A stretch of DNA of 26,810 nt. It comes from DASVLX01 sp035552275. GTDB lineage: Bacteria; Actinomycetota; Actinomycetes; Mycobacteriales; Pseudonocardiaceae. The notes beneath the pieces are model-generated. The model was given only the letters and a program-made list of their open reading frames with translations. It was not told the origin of the DNA and searched no databases. Location: positions 1 to 26,810 of the forward strand of contig DASZLR010000129.1 of NCBI GenBank assembly GCA_035552275.1, written 5' to 3'. Positions 7,719-14,974 of the stretch are shown here, in pieces; the first letter of the stretch is position 1; each line of letters begins with the position of its first letter. The position numbers and the translations under genes are program-made.

Positions 7719-8522
7719 TTACGCGGCCGTCGATCTGCCCAGCTGAACGAGCGACTGCTCCGGCCCCATCGCGGGGAAGCCGATGGCGCGCAGCGCGGCA
7801 CACATGGTCACCTGGTTCGCGGTGAGCACCGGCTTGCCCAGCGTCCGTTCCAACGGCGCGATGATGTCGTAGGTCGGCACGTTGGTGCAGCTCACGAAGA
7901 CCGCCTCGGCCTCGGGCCGGTCCACCATGCTGACCGCGGCGACGACCTCGGCGTAACCCACCTTCCAGATGTGGCTGAGCAGGCCGAGTCCGACGCTGGC
8001 CACCACCTCGATGCCGTGCTCGGCGAGGAAGCTGAGCAGCCGCTCGGTCACGCAGTCGATGTACGGGGTGACCACCGAGATCCGCCGAACGCCGAGCAGG
8101 CCGAGCGATTCGACCAGGGCGCCGGATGTGGTGGTGGACGCCGGGGCGCCGGCGTTCAGGATGCTGGTGGCCAGCCCGCGTTCGCCGAGCGCGCCGTGCA
8201 CGAAGCTGCCGGACGCGCACGCGTACGCGACGACCAGCGGCTCCGGCGCCAGCACGTCCCGGGTGGCCCGGCCGACGTTGTCGTGATTGGCCAGCGCCGC
8301 CGCCATCTCCACGGTCACCGGCACCGGCACGAACGGCAGCCTGGTCAGGTACAGCGAGATGTCATCCGGCGCCCACCGCCACAGCTCCCGGTCCAACGCG
8401 AAGTCGAACGGTGCGACGACGCCGATACCGTGCTGCGCAAGCATTTCCGGCCCCGTGACGAGTTCCAGAGGCCGGTGTCTGCGGTCGGGGATGCTGTCGA
8501 TTGTTTCGAAGTTGGTCGCCAT
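7719..8522 (-). CDS. Maleate cis-trans isomerase family protein
   Basis: The 267-residue cytosolic enzyme has both catalytic cysteines of the maleate isomerase type: Cys102 in YACASGSF and Cys212 in VSCTNVPT. It also has the GKPVLTANQV segment shared with its paralogue. Characterised relatives convert maleate to fumarate, or racemise or decarboxylate related small acids, through a cysteine-stabilised enediolate. The start is ATG 8522 with a G-rich stretch upstream, 12 bp after the DUF3830 gene, so the two are co-transcribed. It and the paralogue at 6797-7609 are tandem but clearly diverged. The substrate may be an alkyl-substituted maleate or malonate rather than maleate itself; this is inference from the cluster. 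Confidence 0.85.
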   Translation of the reverse strand: MATNFETIDSIPDRRHRPLELVTGPEMLAQHGIGVVAPFDFALDRELWRWAPDDISLYLTRLPFVPVPVTVEMAAALANHDNVGRATRDVLAPEPLVVAYACASGSFVHGALGERGLATSILNAGAPASTTTSGALVESLGLLGVRRISVVTPYIDCVTERLLSFLAEHGIEVVASVGLGLLSHIWKVGYAEVVAAVSMVDRPEAEAVFVSCTNVPTYDIIAPLERTLGKPVLTANQVTMCAALRAIGFPAMGPEQSLVQLGRSTAA

Positions 8523-8534
8523 CCCGACCCCCGC

Positions 8535-9029
8535 TCAGTGCTCAAGCCGTTGGTACACCAGCCGCTCGCCGACGGCGCCGGATCGCCAGACGTCGTTGCA
8601 CGCCTCGGCCATCCGGTCCAAACCGTCCACGATCGTGGCGTAGACATTTCCAGGCACCCAGCCGACATCGCCGTTGAGCAGCAGGTTGTTGCGACCGTAG
8701 AAGATCGCCAGGTCGATCACGCCGGGTAGGGCGTCGATGCCCTTCTCCTCCTTGAACCGGCGGTCCAGCATGCCGCCGTGGAACGAGAAGTACATGACGT
8801 CGCCGGGGATGGGCGTGACGGTCGGGTTCTCCAGCCCGATCTCCTCGTCGGCGAACCGCTCGACCATCGTGTACACCTCGTTGCGGGCGTACTTGGCGTG
8901 ATAGATGTCGCCGCCCTGTGGCAGCGCCTGCCAGACCGCCTCACAGGTCCTGGGCGCGTCCTTGTCCAGCAACTCCGCGACGCAGGACACGCCCCGCCGT
9001 TCCAGGGTGATGGTGATGTGTCGTGTCAC
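8535..9029 (-). CDS. DUF3830 family protein (cyclophilin-like fold)
   Basis: The 164-residue protein resembles the DUF3830 family: ITITLERRGVSCVAELLDKDAP at the start, EAVWQALPQGGDIYHAKYARNEVY, and GDVMYFSFHGG followed by AIFYGRNNLLL. The family is reported to have a cyclophilin-like fold and often lies beside catabolic enzymes; its reaction is not known to me. The open frame continues to 9134. The GTG at 9029 is chosen because GGAGG sits six bases before it and the family N terminus begins there. It is the first gene of the leftward operon and faces the hydroxyacid dehydrogenase gene across a palindrome-bearing divergent promoter. Confidence 0.82.
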   Translation of the reverse strand: MTRHITITLERRGVSCVAELLDKDAPRTCEAVWQALPQGGDIYHAKYARNEVYTMVERFADEEIGLENPTVTPIPGDVMYFSFHGGMLDRRFKEEKGIDALPGVIDLAIFYGRNNLLLNGDVGWVPGNVYATIVDGLDRMAEACNDVWRSGAVGERLVYQRLEH

Positions 9030-9153
9030 ACCGAACCTCCAATCGGCCTTTTTCCCATAGAGCGCCTTGGGATCCGTCCTGGCCTTGGTCCGGTTACGAC
9101 GGTCTTGCAGCACAACGATCGATCGACCAGTCACGAGCCGCCGTGGTCGCGCT

Positions 9154-9167
9154 GATTGTTGACAATC
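9154..9167. promoter_or_regulatory. Probable GntR operator in the divergent promoter (palindrome copy 3)
   Basis: GATTGTTGACAATC, flanked by T and A to give a 16-bp near-palindrome (9153-9168). It lies midway in the 191-bp gap between the DUF3830 start (9029) and the hydroxyacid dehydrogenase start (9221). One bound dimer could control both transcription units. The core GT-TG-AC matches the FadR-subfamily rule. Confidence 0.72.
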
Positions 9168-9220
9168 ATACGACCCGTCCCTAGCGTGTCAATGGCGCGT
9201 CAATGAGGGAGCGTTCCAGC

Positions 9221-10255
9221 ATGGGCTACCCCGATCTACCTGCGACGATGCGTCAACCGCCGCCTGATCCACCGCAGGCCCTGGTCCTTCGCGACGACAC
9301 CTGGCCACCGAACATCGCTCCAGCGACGCGGCTCGCCGACCTCCGCTACGCCACCGAGGCGGACTTGGCCGACGCGCTGCCCGGAGCCGAGATCCTCTTT
9401 CTCTGGGACTTCCGGTCCGCTGCCCTGGCGCGGGCGTGGGCGAGCGTGGACACGCTGCGCTGGGTGCACATCGCCAGCGCCGGAGTGGACAAGCTGTTGT
9501 TTCCCGAGTTGATCACCAGCGACGTCGTGGTGACGAACTCGCGCGGGGTGTTCGAGGAACCGATCGCCGAGTACGTGCTGGGGCTGGTGCTGTGCTTCGC
9601 CAAGGACCTGCACACCACGATTTCCCTGCAACGACAACGACAATGGCGGCATCGGGAGACTGAGCGACTGACCGGCGCCGGCGCCCTGGTGGTAGGCACC
9701 GGACCGATCGGCGCCGCGATCGGTCGCCGACTCACCGGCGCCGGACTGCGGGTCAGCGGCATCGGCCGCACCAGCCGGTCCGGCGACCCGGACCTCGGCG
9801 ACATTCGGTCGTTCGAGCGGTTGCCGGAGGCGCTCGCCGAGGCGGACTACGTGGTGCTCGCCGCGCCGCTGACCGACGTCACCCGGGAAATGATCAACGC
9901 GACCACACTGGCCGCGATGAAGCCGAGTGCGCGACTGGTCAACGTGGGACGTGGACAACTTGTCAACCAACCGGACCTGATCGCCGCGCTGTCGGCCAAC
10001 CGGATCGCCGGCGCCGCGCTGGACGTGTTCACCGATGAGCCGCTGGAGCCGTCGTCACCGCTGTGGGAGCTGCCCAACGTGCTGATCTCCCCGCACATGT
10101 CCGGTGACGTGATCGGCTGGCGGCAGGAACTGGTCGATCTGTTTGTCGACAATCTGACCCGCTACCGCCAGGGCGATCCGCTGCGCAACATTGTCGACAA
10201 ACGACTGGGCTACGTCCCGTCCGGACCACTGGCCGAATCGAAGGGCGCACCATGA
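9221..10255 (+). CDS. D-2-hydroxyacid dehydrogenase, NAD(P)-dependent
   Basis: This 344-residue enzyme interconverts 2-hydroxy acids and 2-oxo acids. Visible are the substrate-domain SAGVDKLL and NSRGVFEEPIAEYVLG, the Rossmann motif GTGPIG (159-164), catalytic Arg244 in NVGRGQLV, Glu273 in DVFTDEPL and His292 in SPHMSG. These complete the Arg-Glu-His triad. ATG 9221 is preferred over ATG 9203 because AGGGAG (9206-9211) sits nine bases upstream. It starts the rightward unit of the catabolic cluster and its stop overlaps the amidase start (ATGA). Two near copies of the dispersed palindrome lie in its last 115 bp (10141-10154 and 10189-10202). Glyoxylate/hydroxypyruvate reductase is an alternative substrate assignment. 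Confidence 0.9.
   Translation: MGYPDLPATMRQPPPDPPQALVLRDDTWPPNIAPATRLADLRYATEADLADALPGAEILFLWDFRSAALARAWASVDTLRWVHIASAGVDKLLFPELITSDVVVTNSRGVFEEPIAEYVLGLVLCFAKDLHTTISLQRQRQWRHRETERLTGAGALVVGTGPIGAAIGRRLTGAGLRVSGIGRTSRSGDPDLGDIRSFERLPEALAEADYVVLAAPLTDVTREMINATTLAAMKPSARLVNVGRGQLVNQPDLIAALSANRIAGAALDVFTDEPLEPSSPLWELPNVLISPHMSGDVIGWRQELVDLFVDNLTRYRQGDPLRNIVDKRLGYVPSGPLAESKGAP
10141..10202. repeat. Two near copies of the GATTGT-YR-ACAATC palindrome
   Basis: GTTTGTCGACAATC (10141-10154, 13 of 14 matches) and CATTGTCGACAAAC (10189-10202, 12 of 14) lie 48 bp apart inside the 3' end of the hydroxyacid dehydrogenase gene, shortly before the amidase start. Confidence 0.6.
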
Positions 10256-11670
10256 CACGCACGACGGGGACGACGCTGGCGGACCTCACCGCGACCGAGC
10301 TGTTGGCGGCGTATCGGGCCGGCACGCTGTCGCCGGTCGAGGTCACCGAGGCGGTGCTGGCCCGGATCGAGCAAGCGGATCCGGCCGTCAACGCGTTCCG
10401 CATGATCGCCGCCGACGAGGCGCTGACGGCGGCGACGGAGTCGGCCCATCGTTGGCAGCGAGGAGAGCCGCAAGGATCGCTGGACGGGGTCCCAATGTCC
10501 ATTAAGGACGTTCTGTTGACCCGCGGCTGGTCGACGTTGCGCGGCTCGCGCACCATCGACCCGAACCAGCCGTGGCCCGACGACGCGCCCTCGGTGGCCA
10601 GGGTCCGCGAGCACGGCGCGGTGCTGGTCGGCAAAACCACCACCCCCGAGCTAGCGTGGAAGGGCGTGACGGACAGTCCGCTCACCGGTGTCACCCGCAA
10701 CCCGTGGGATCCGTCCCGGACCACCGGCGGATCCAGTGGCGGCGCGGCGGCGGCGGTCGCGCTGGGCATGGCGCCACTGGCGTTGGGCACCGACGGCGGC
10801 GGATCGGTGCGCATCCCGGCCGGTTTCACCGGGGTGTTCGCCCACAAGCCGACCTATGGCCTGGTCCCGCACTACCCGGCCAGCCCGTTCGGCACGCTGG
10901 CTCACGTCGGCCCGATCACCGCCAGCGTCGCGGACGCCGCCCTGCTGCTGGACGTGATCACCGCGCCCGACCACCGGGACTGGTCCGCCCTGCCACCGCC
11001 GACCGTCTCGTTGCGCCAAGCCAGCCAAGCCGGAATCGCTGGCCTGCGCATCGCGTTCAGCCCGACCCTCGGTTTCGTCTCCGTCGACCCGGAGATCGCC
11101 ACGATCGTCGCCGACGCCGTCACCGTGTTCACCGACCTGGGCGCGCACGTCGAACTGGCCGACCCCGGTTTCGCCGATCCGGTCGAAGACTTCCACGTGC
11201 TCTGGTTCGCCGGGGCGGCCAAGTCGGTGGAATCGCTGACCACCGAACAAAAGTCCACTATGGACACAGGGTTGATGGAAGCCTGTGCGCTGGGCGAACA
11301 ATATTCGGCCGTCGACTACCTCACGGCGACGGCCCGCCGAATGGAACTGGGCCTGTTGATGGGCCGCTTCCACGAGCACTACGACCTGCTGATCACCCCG
11401 ACGCTGCCGATTCCCGCGTTCGAAGCAGGTCTGGAAACACCAGCCGGATCGCCGGACCGGCGTTGGACCAGTTGGACCCCGTTCACCTACCCGTTCAACA
11501 TGACCCAACAACCCGCGGCCAGCCTGCCCTGCGGATTCACCGCTGGCGGGCTGCCGGTCGGTTTGCAGGTCGTCGGCCCCCGCCACGCCGACGCCCAGGT
11601 GCTGGCCGCCTGCCAGGCCTTCGAAACCGCCCGACCGTGGCGGCAGCATCGCCCGCCGTTGCCCGGATAG
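10252..11670 (+). CDS. Amidase signature family enzyme
   Basis: The 472-residue hydrolase has the complete Ser-cisSer-Lys triad: Lys85 in VPMSIKD, cis-Ser161 in TTGGSSGG and nucleophile Ser185 in TDGGGSVRIPAG, with the expected 24-residue Ser-Ser spacing. It has no signal peptide, so it acts in the cytoplasm. It starts at ATG overlapping the dehydrogenase stop (ATGA), so the two are translationally coupled. Length and N-terminal helical layout fit amidases acting on small amides or on aryl/acyl amides. It lacks a partner GatB/GatC gene here, so a glutamyl-tRNA amidotransferase role is unlikely. In context it may open or deamidate the pathway substrate. Confidence 0.92.
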   Translation: MTRTTGTTLADLTATELLAAYRAGTLSPVEVTEAVLARIEQADPAVNAFRMIAADEALTAATESAHRWQRGEPQGSLDGVPMSIKDVLLTRGWSTLRGSRTIDPNQPWPDDAPSVARVREHGAVLVGKTTTPELAWKGVTDSPLTGVTRNPWDPSRTTGGSSGGAAAAVALGMAPLALGTDGGGSVRIPAGFTGVFAHKPTYGLVPHYPASPFGTLAHVGPITASVADAALLLDVITAPDHRDWSALPPPTVSLRQASQAGIAGLRIAFSPTLGFVSVDPEIATIVADAVTVFTDLGAHVELADPGFADPVEDFHVLWFAGAAKSVESLTTEQKSTMDTGLMEACALGEQYSAVDYLTATARRMELGLLMGRFHEHYDLLITPTLPIPAFEAGLETPAGSPDRRWTSWTPFTYPFNMTQQPAASLPCGFTAGGLPVGLQVVGPRHADAQVLAACQAFETARPWRQHRPPLPG

Positions 11671-11678
11671 CCGTCAGG

Positions 11679-11828
11679 TCACGGCGTGATCGTGATGATC
11701 TTGCAGGCCATGGGCGCCCCGGACTGTTCGATGCGGGCATCAGCTGTGAGCAGTGCTGTTCCCTGTCGCTCAGTCTCGATCTCCCATGCTTCGACGCGCC
11801 GCATGCCGGCGGCAGTCGCCAACCGCAT
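11679..11828 (-). CDS. Unrecognised mini-ORF (49 aa), possibly part of a broken gene
   Basis: This 49-residue frame starts at ATG 11828 and stops 9 bp from the convergent amidase stop. It contains RRVEAWEIETERQGTALL and ends MACKIITITP, a mix that reads like protein rather than random frame. It is in the same frame as the ORF just upstream (11832-12008); only a TGA (11832-11834) and one codon separate them. They may be one gene of about 108 codons broken by a stop, or two tiny genes. No family is recognised. Confidence 0.35.
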   Translation of the reverse strand: MRLATAAGMRRVEAWEIETERQGTALLTADARIEQSGAPMACKIITITP

Positions 11829-11831
11829 CAA

Positions 11832-12008
11832 TCATGGCACCGGCCGGTCGCCAAGGTCGTTGACACGCTCGGTATGTGCCTGCGCGATGGCATTGAGCAC
11901 GGCGCGACGCTCTGCTTCGGGCACCTCCGGCAGCCCGCGCAGTTCCTGCGATATCCGCACCAACGCGGTCCGCCGGCGCAGGTAGGACGCAGTCAATTTC
12001 GATAGCAC
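11832..12008 (-). CDS. Unrecognised mini-ORF (58 aa) downstream of gabD
   Basis: From GTG 12008 the frame encodes a charged, helical 58-residue product (ASYLRRRTALVRISQELRG, then EAERRAVLNAIAQAHTER). It begins 22 bp after the aldehyde dehydrogenase stop on the same strand, so it could be the last gene of the gab operon. No good Shine-Dalgarno sequence is visible. The frame stays open upstream only as antisense of the dehydrogenase gene. The plus strand of this 360-bp gap (11671-12030) holds only a low-complexity Ser/Arg-rich shadow frame. Confidence 0.4.
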   Translation of the reverse strand: MLSKLTASYLRRRTALVRISQELRGLPEVPEAERRAVLNAIAQAHTERVNDLGDRPVP

Positions 12009-12030
12009 AGTCGCCAGGATGTCACGCGAG

Positions 12031-13524
12031 TCAGACTGGGATGGCCACGTACTTGTACTCCAGGAACTCGTCGATGCCGACGCGACCACCCTCGCGGCCC
12101 AGGCCGGACTGTTTGACGCCGCCGAACGGCGCGGCCGGGTTGGACACCAGGCCGGTGTTCAGCCCAACCATGCCGACCTCCAACCGCTCGCTGACCCGCA
12201 GCGCCCGGTCCAGGTCGCGCGTGCAGACATAGCCGACCAGGCCCCACGGAGTGTCATTGGCGACCCGCAGCACCTCGTCCTCGTTGTCGAAGACCTGGAT
12301 CGCCGCCACCGGACCAAAAATCTCGGTCTCCGTCAGCCGGCTGCCCGAGTCCACATTGGTCAACACCGTCGGCGGGTAGAAGCGGCCCGGCCCGTCGGGA
12401 ACCGCGCCGCCGACAATCACCCGAGCGCCCCGGCTGACCGCGTCGTCCACCAGTTCCACGACCTTCGCGCGGCCGGCGTCATCGATCAGCGGACCGACAT
12501 CGACGCCCGGCCGGGCACCCGGTCCGACCACCAGCCTGCCCATCCGGTCCGCCAGCGCGATCGCGAACCGATCCGCGACGGACCAGTGCACGAAGAACCG
12601 GTTGGCGGCCGTGCAGGCCTCACCCATGTTGCGCATCTTGGCCGTCATCGCGGCGTCCACCGCGGTGTCCACATCGGCGTCTTCGAACACGATGAACGGG
12701 GCGTTGCCGCCCAACTCCATCGACGTGCGGATCACCGTGTCCGCGCACTGGCCGAGCAGAACGCGGCCGACCCCGGTGGAACCCGTGAACGACAGCTTCC
12801 GAATCCGTCCGCCGCGCAACAGCGGAGCCACCACCGCGCCGGCTCGGGAGGTCGTCAACACATTCAGCACGCCCGCCGGCAGACCCGCTTCCTGCAGGAT
12901 CGCGGCCAGCGCCAGACTGGACAGCGGGGTCTGCGGAGCCGGCTTGAACACCATGGTGCAGCCGGCCGCGATGGCCGGGCCGATCTTGCGCGCACCCATC
13001 GCCAACGGAAAATTCCACGGGGTGATCAGCAGGCACGGCCCGACCGGCTGGCGCATCACCAACATCCGGTTCCGGCCATCGGGCAGGGTGCCGAAGCCGC
13101 CGTCGATGCGCACCGCCTCCTCGGCGAACCAGCGGAAGAACTCGGCGGCGTAGGCGACCTCGCCGCGCGCCTCGGCCAGTGGCTTGCCCATCTCGGCCGT
13201 CATCAGCGCGGCCAGTTCCTCGGTGCGGGACAACACGATCTCGTGCGCCGTCCGCAGAATGTCGGCCCGCGCGCGGGGCGGCGTGCGGCCCCACTCCTGC
13301 TGCGCCTCGACAGCCGCCGCCTCGGCGAGCGCGCCATCCTCCGGACCGGCGTCGGCCACATCGCAGAGGATCTCGCCGGTCGCCGGATCGTCCACCGGCA
13401 TGGTGGCCCCGTCACCGGCGTCGACCCACTTTCCGCCGATGAGCAGCTGCTTGTACGGCAGTTGGTCAGACGGCAGTTGGTCAGACACTGTGTCCAGAAT
13501 TTCCGGAATCATGCTGTCACTCAT
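12031..13524 (-). CDS. gabD: Succinate-semialdehyde dehydrogenase-type aldehyde dehydrogenase
   Basis: The 497-residue NAD(P)-dependent enzyme has the aldehyde dehydrogenase landmarks: Asn171 in TPWNFPLAMGARKIGPA, Lys194 in VFKPAPQTP, the nucleotide loop SFTGSTGVG, general base Glu270 in MELGGNAP and catalytic Cys304 in GEACTAANRF. The PWNFP/ARKIGPA pattern and its position after gabT indicate succinate-semialdehyde or a related omega-oxo acid as substrate. ATG 13524 overlaps the gabT stop (ATGA) and has GGGAG upstream, so translation is coupled. Residues 14-18 and 19-23 are an exact SDQLP duplication produced by a 15-bp tandem repeat. The symbol is by analogy; glutarate-semialdehyde dehydrogenase is possible. 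Confidence 0.88.
   Translation of the reverse strand: MSDSMIPEILDTVSDQLPSDQLPYKQLLIGGKWVDAGDGATMPVDDPATGEILCDVADAGPEDGALAEAAAVEAQQEWGRTPPRARADILRTAHEIVLSRTEELAALMTAEMGKPLAEARGEVAYAAEFFRWFAEEAVRIDGGFGTLPDGRNRMLVMRQPVGPCLLITPWNFPLAMGARKIGPAIAAGCTMVFKPAPQTPLSSLALAAILQEAGLPAGVLNVLTTSRAGAVVAPLLRGGRIRKLSFTGSTGVGRVLLGQCADTVIRTSMELGGNAPFIVFEDADVDTAVDAAMTAKMRNMGEACTAANRFFVHWSVADRFAIALADRMGRLVVGPGARPGVDVGPLIDDAGRAKVVELVDDAVSRGARVIVGGAVPDGPGRFYPPTVLTNVDSGSRLTETEIFGPVAAIQVFDNEDEVLRVANDTPWGLVGYVCTRDLDRALRVSERLEVGMVGLNTGLVSNPAAPFGGVKQSGLGREGGRVGIDEFLEYKYVAIPV
13456..13485. repeat. 15-bp perfect tandem duplication in gabD
   Basis: CGGCAGTTGGTCAGA occurs twice back to back (13456-13470 and 13471-13485). It is in frame and duplicates SDQLP near the N terminus of the dehydrogenase, ahead of the folded domain. 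Confidence 0.9.
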
Positions 13525-14789
13525 GCTGACACTCCCGCCGCCAGTCCCGTGGCGACCGCGGCCGACCACGCACGCAGTCCCTCATCCACGCCGGTCTCAT
13601 CGATCACCAGCGCGGGGATCATCCGCACCACGTTGTTCCAGGCGCCGCACAGCAACAACAGCAGTCCCTCGTCCACGGCTGCCCGCTGCACCCGGGCGGC
13701 GGCGGCCGGATCGGGCTCGCCGTCCGCGGTGACGAACTCGGCGCCGAGCATCAGCCCGAGCCCGCGCACATCGCCGATTGTCGGATTGTTGACAGCCACC
13801 TTCTCCAGTCCGTCCCGCAGGCGCGCGCCCATCGCCTCGGCGTTCTCGACCAGCTTCTCGTCCCGAACGACGTCCAGGGTGGCGACGGCCGCCGCGCAGG
13901 CGACCGCGTTCGCGCCGTAGGTGCCGCCCTGCGAACCCGGCCATGCCTTGCTCATCAGGGATTCCGGCGCCGCGATACCGGACAGCGGGAACCCACTGGC
14001 CAACCCCTTCGCGGTGACCAGGATGTCCGGCGTCACCCCGAAATGCTGGTGGCCCCAGAATCGCCCGGTGCGGCCGACGCCGGTCTGCACCTCGTCCATG
14101 ATCAGCAGGGCGCCGTGCCGGTCGGCGCGTTCGCGCAACCCCTGGAGGAACTCCGCGTTGGCCGGCACGTATCCGCCTTCGCCGAGTACCGGCTCGACGA
14201 TGATCGCGGCGGTGTCCTCAGGCGCGGACACGGTCTGCAGCAGATAGTCCAGCTCCCGCAACGCGAACCGCGTCGCGGTCTGCTCGTCCCAGCCGTAGCG
14301 GAACGCGGTCGGGAACGGGGTCACCGCGACACCGCTCATCAGCGGCGAGAACCCGGACCGGAAGCGAGTGCCGGAGGTCGTCATCGACGCGGCGGCGACG
14401 GTTCGGCCATGGAAACCGCCATGGCAGACGATGACGTTCGGCCGGCCAGTCGCCTGCCGGGCCAACCGCAACGCGGCCTCGACCGCCTCGCTGCCGGAGT
14501 TGACGAAGAACAGACTGTCCAATCCGGCGGGCAGCACCTCGCCCAGCTTGTCGACCAGCCGCCGCAACGGCTCGTGCATGATCGTGGTGTACTGGCCGTG
14601 GATCAGCGTGCCGACCTGCTCCTGGGCGGCCGCGACGACCCGGGGGTGGCAGTGGCCGGTGCTGGTCACGCCGATACCGGCGGTGAAGTCCAGGTAGCGT
14701 CGGCCATCCTCGCCGTACAGGTGGATGCCCTCGCCCCGGACCGCGACCACCGGGGTTGCCTGGCGAAGTAGCGGCGACAGGTGTGCCAT
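13521..14789 (-). CDS. gabT: 4-aminobutyrate-type aminotransferase, class III PLP
   Basis: This 422-residue PLP enzyme transfers the omega-amino group of GABA or a similar amine to 2-oxoglutarate. Visible are FVNSGSEAVEAALRLAR (PLP phosphate site), CHGGFHGRT, EPVLGEGGY, the cofactor Asp232 in MDEVQTGVGRTG, and Schiff-base Lys261 in VTAKGLASGFPLSG. The frame stays open to 14903. ATG 14789 is chosen because GGGAG lies seven bases before it and homologous sequence starts there. The ribosome-binding segment is tandemly duplicated just upstream. It precedes gabD with ATGA overlap and diverges from a PucR-family regulator. The exact amine (GABA, beta-alanine or other) cannot be told from sequence. 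Confidence 0.9.
   Translation of the reverse strand: MAHLSPLLRQATPVVAVRGEGIHLYGEDGRRYLDFTAGIGVTSTGHCHPRVVAAAQEQVGTLIHGQYTTIMHEPLRRLVDKLGEVLPAGLDSLFFVNSGSEAVEAALRLARQATGRPNVIVCHGGFHGRTVAAASMTTSGTRFRSGFSPLMSGVAVTPFPTAFRYGWDEQTATRFALRELDYLLQTVSAPEDTAAIIVEPVLGEGGYVPANAEFLQGLRERADRHGALLIMDEVQTGVGRTGRFWGHQHFGVTPDILVTAKGLASGFPLSGIAAPESLMSKAWPGSQGGTYGANAVACAAAVATLDVVRDEKLVENAEAMGARLRDGLEKVAVNNPTIGDVRGLGLMLGAEFVTADGEPDPAAAARVQRAAVDEGLLLLLCGAWNNVVRMIPALVIDETGVDEGLRAWSAAVATGLAAGVSA
13784..13797. repeat. Degenerate copy of the dispersed palindrome in gabT
   Basis: GATTGTTGACAGCC matches 12 of 14 positions of GATTGTYRACAATC. It lies inside the gabT gene, preceded 8 bp upstream by another GATTGTC half site. 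Confidence 0.4.
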
Positions 14790-14823
14790 GTTGATCTCCC
14801 GACGGTGTTGATCTCCCGACAGT
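14790..14823. repeat. 17-bp tandem duplication carrying the gabT ribosome binding site
   Basis: Two 17-bp units (14790-14806 and 14807-14823) differ by one base. On the gabT strand each contains CGGGAGATCAAC, so the Shine-Dalgarno segment is present twice. Only the proximal unit is followed by the ATG; the distal one reads ACC at that position. Confidence 0.85.
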
Positions 14824-14933
14824 GACGGAGAGAGCGGAGACGGTGCGGACAGTGGAGACGCACGTCCCTCTTCGAGCATCGTCCAGGTCAGCGGGGCGGA
14901 CAACCGGTGGTTTGTCCATTACGGCATGCTGGT

Positions 14934-14950
14934 CTTGACACTTTGTCAAG
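14934..14950. promoter_or_regulatory. Inverted repeat between gabT and pucR-type gene, probable operator
   Basis: CTTGACA (14934-14940) and TGTCAAG (14944-14950) form perfect 7-bp arms around CTT, 24 bp before the PucR-type start. Each arm contains an exact TTGACA hexamer, one on each strand, so it may also supply -35 elements. No matching -10 box is clear in either direction. The regulator's own binding here is inference. Confidence 0.5.
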
Positions 14951-14974
14951 TATCAGGCCCATGGAGAGATCGAG

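Noticed and set aside
8628..8639. CCACGATCGTGG palindrome inside the DUF3830 gene
   Set aside because: A single copy made of common GC-rich codons; nothing ties it to regulation.
11686..11985. 99-codon plus-strand frame in the amidase/gabD gap
   Set aside because: Ser/Arg-rich composition without motifs or ribosome binding site; the minus strand in the same place looks more protein-like.
12019..13920. 633-codon plus-strand frame over gabD
   Set aside because: It is antisense to a dehydrogenase with a complete catalytic set, and the translation shows Arg/His/Gln-rich shadow composition without motifs.
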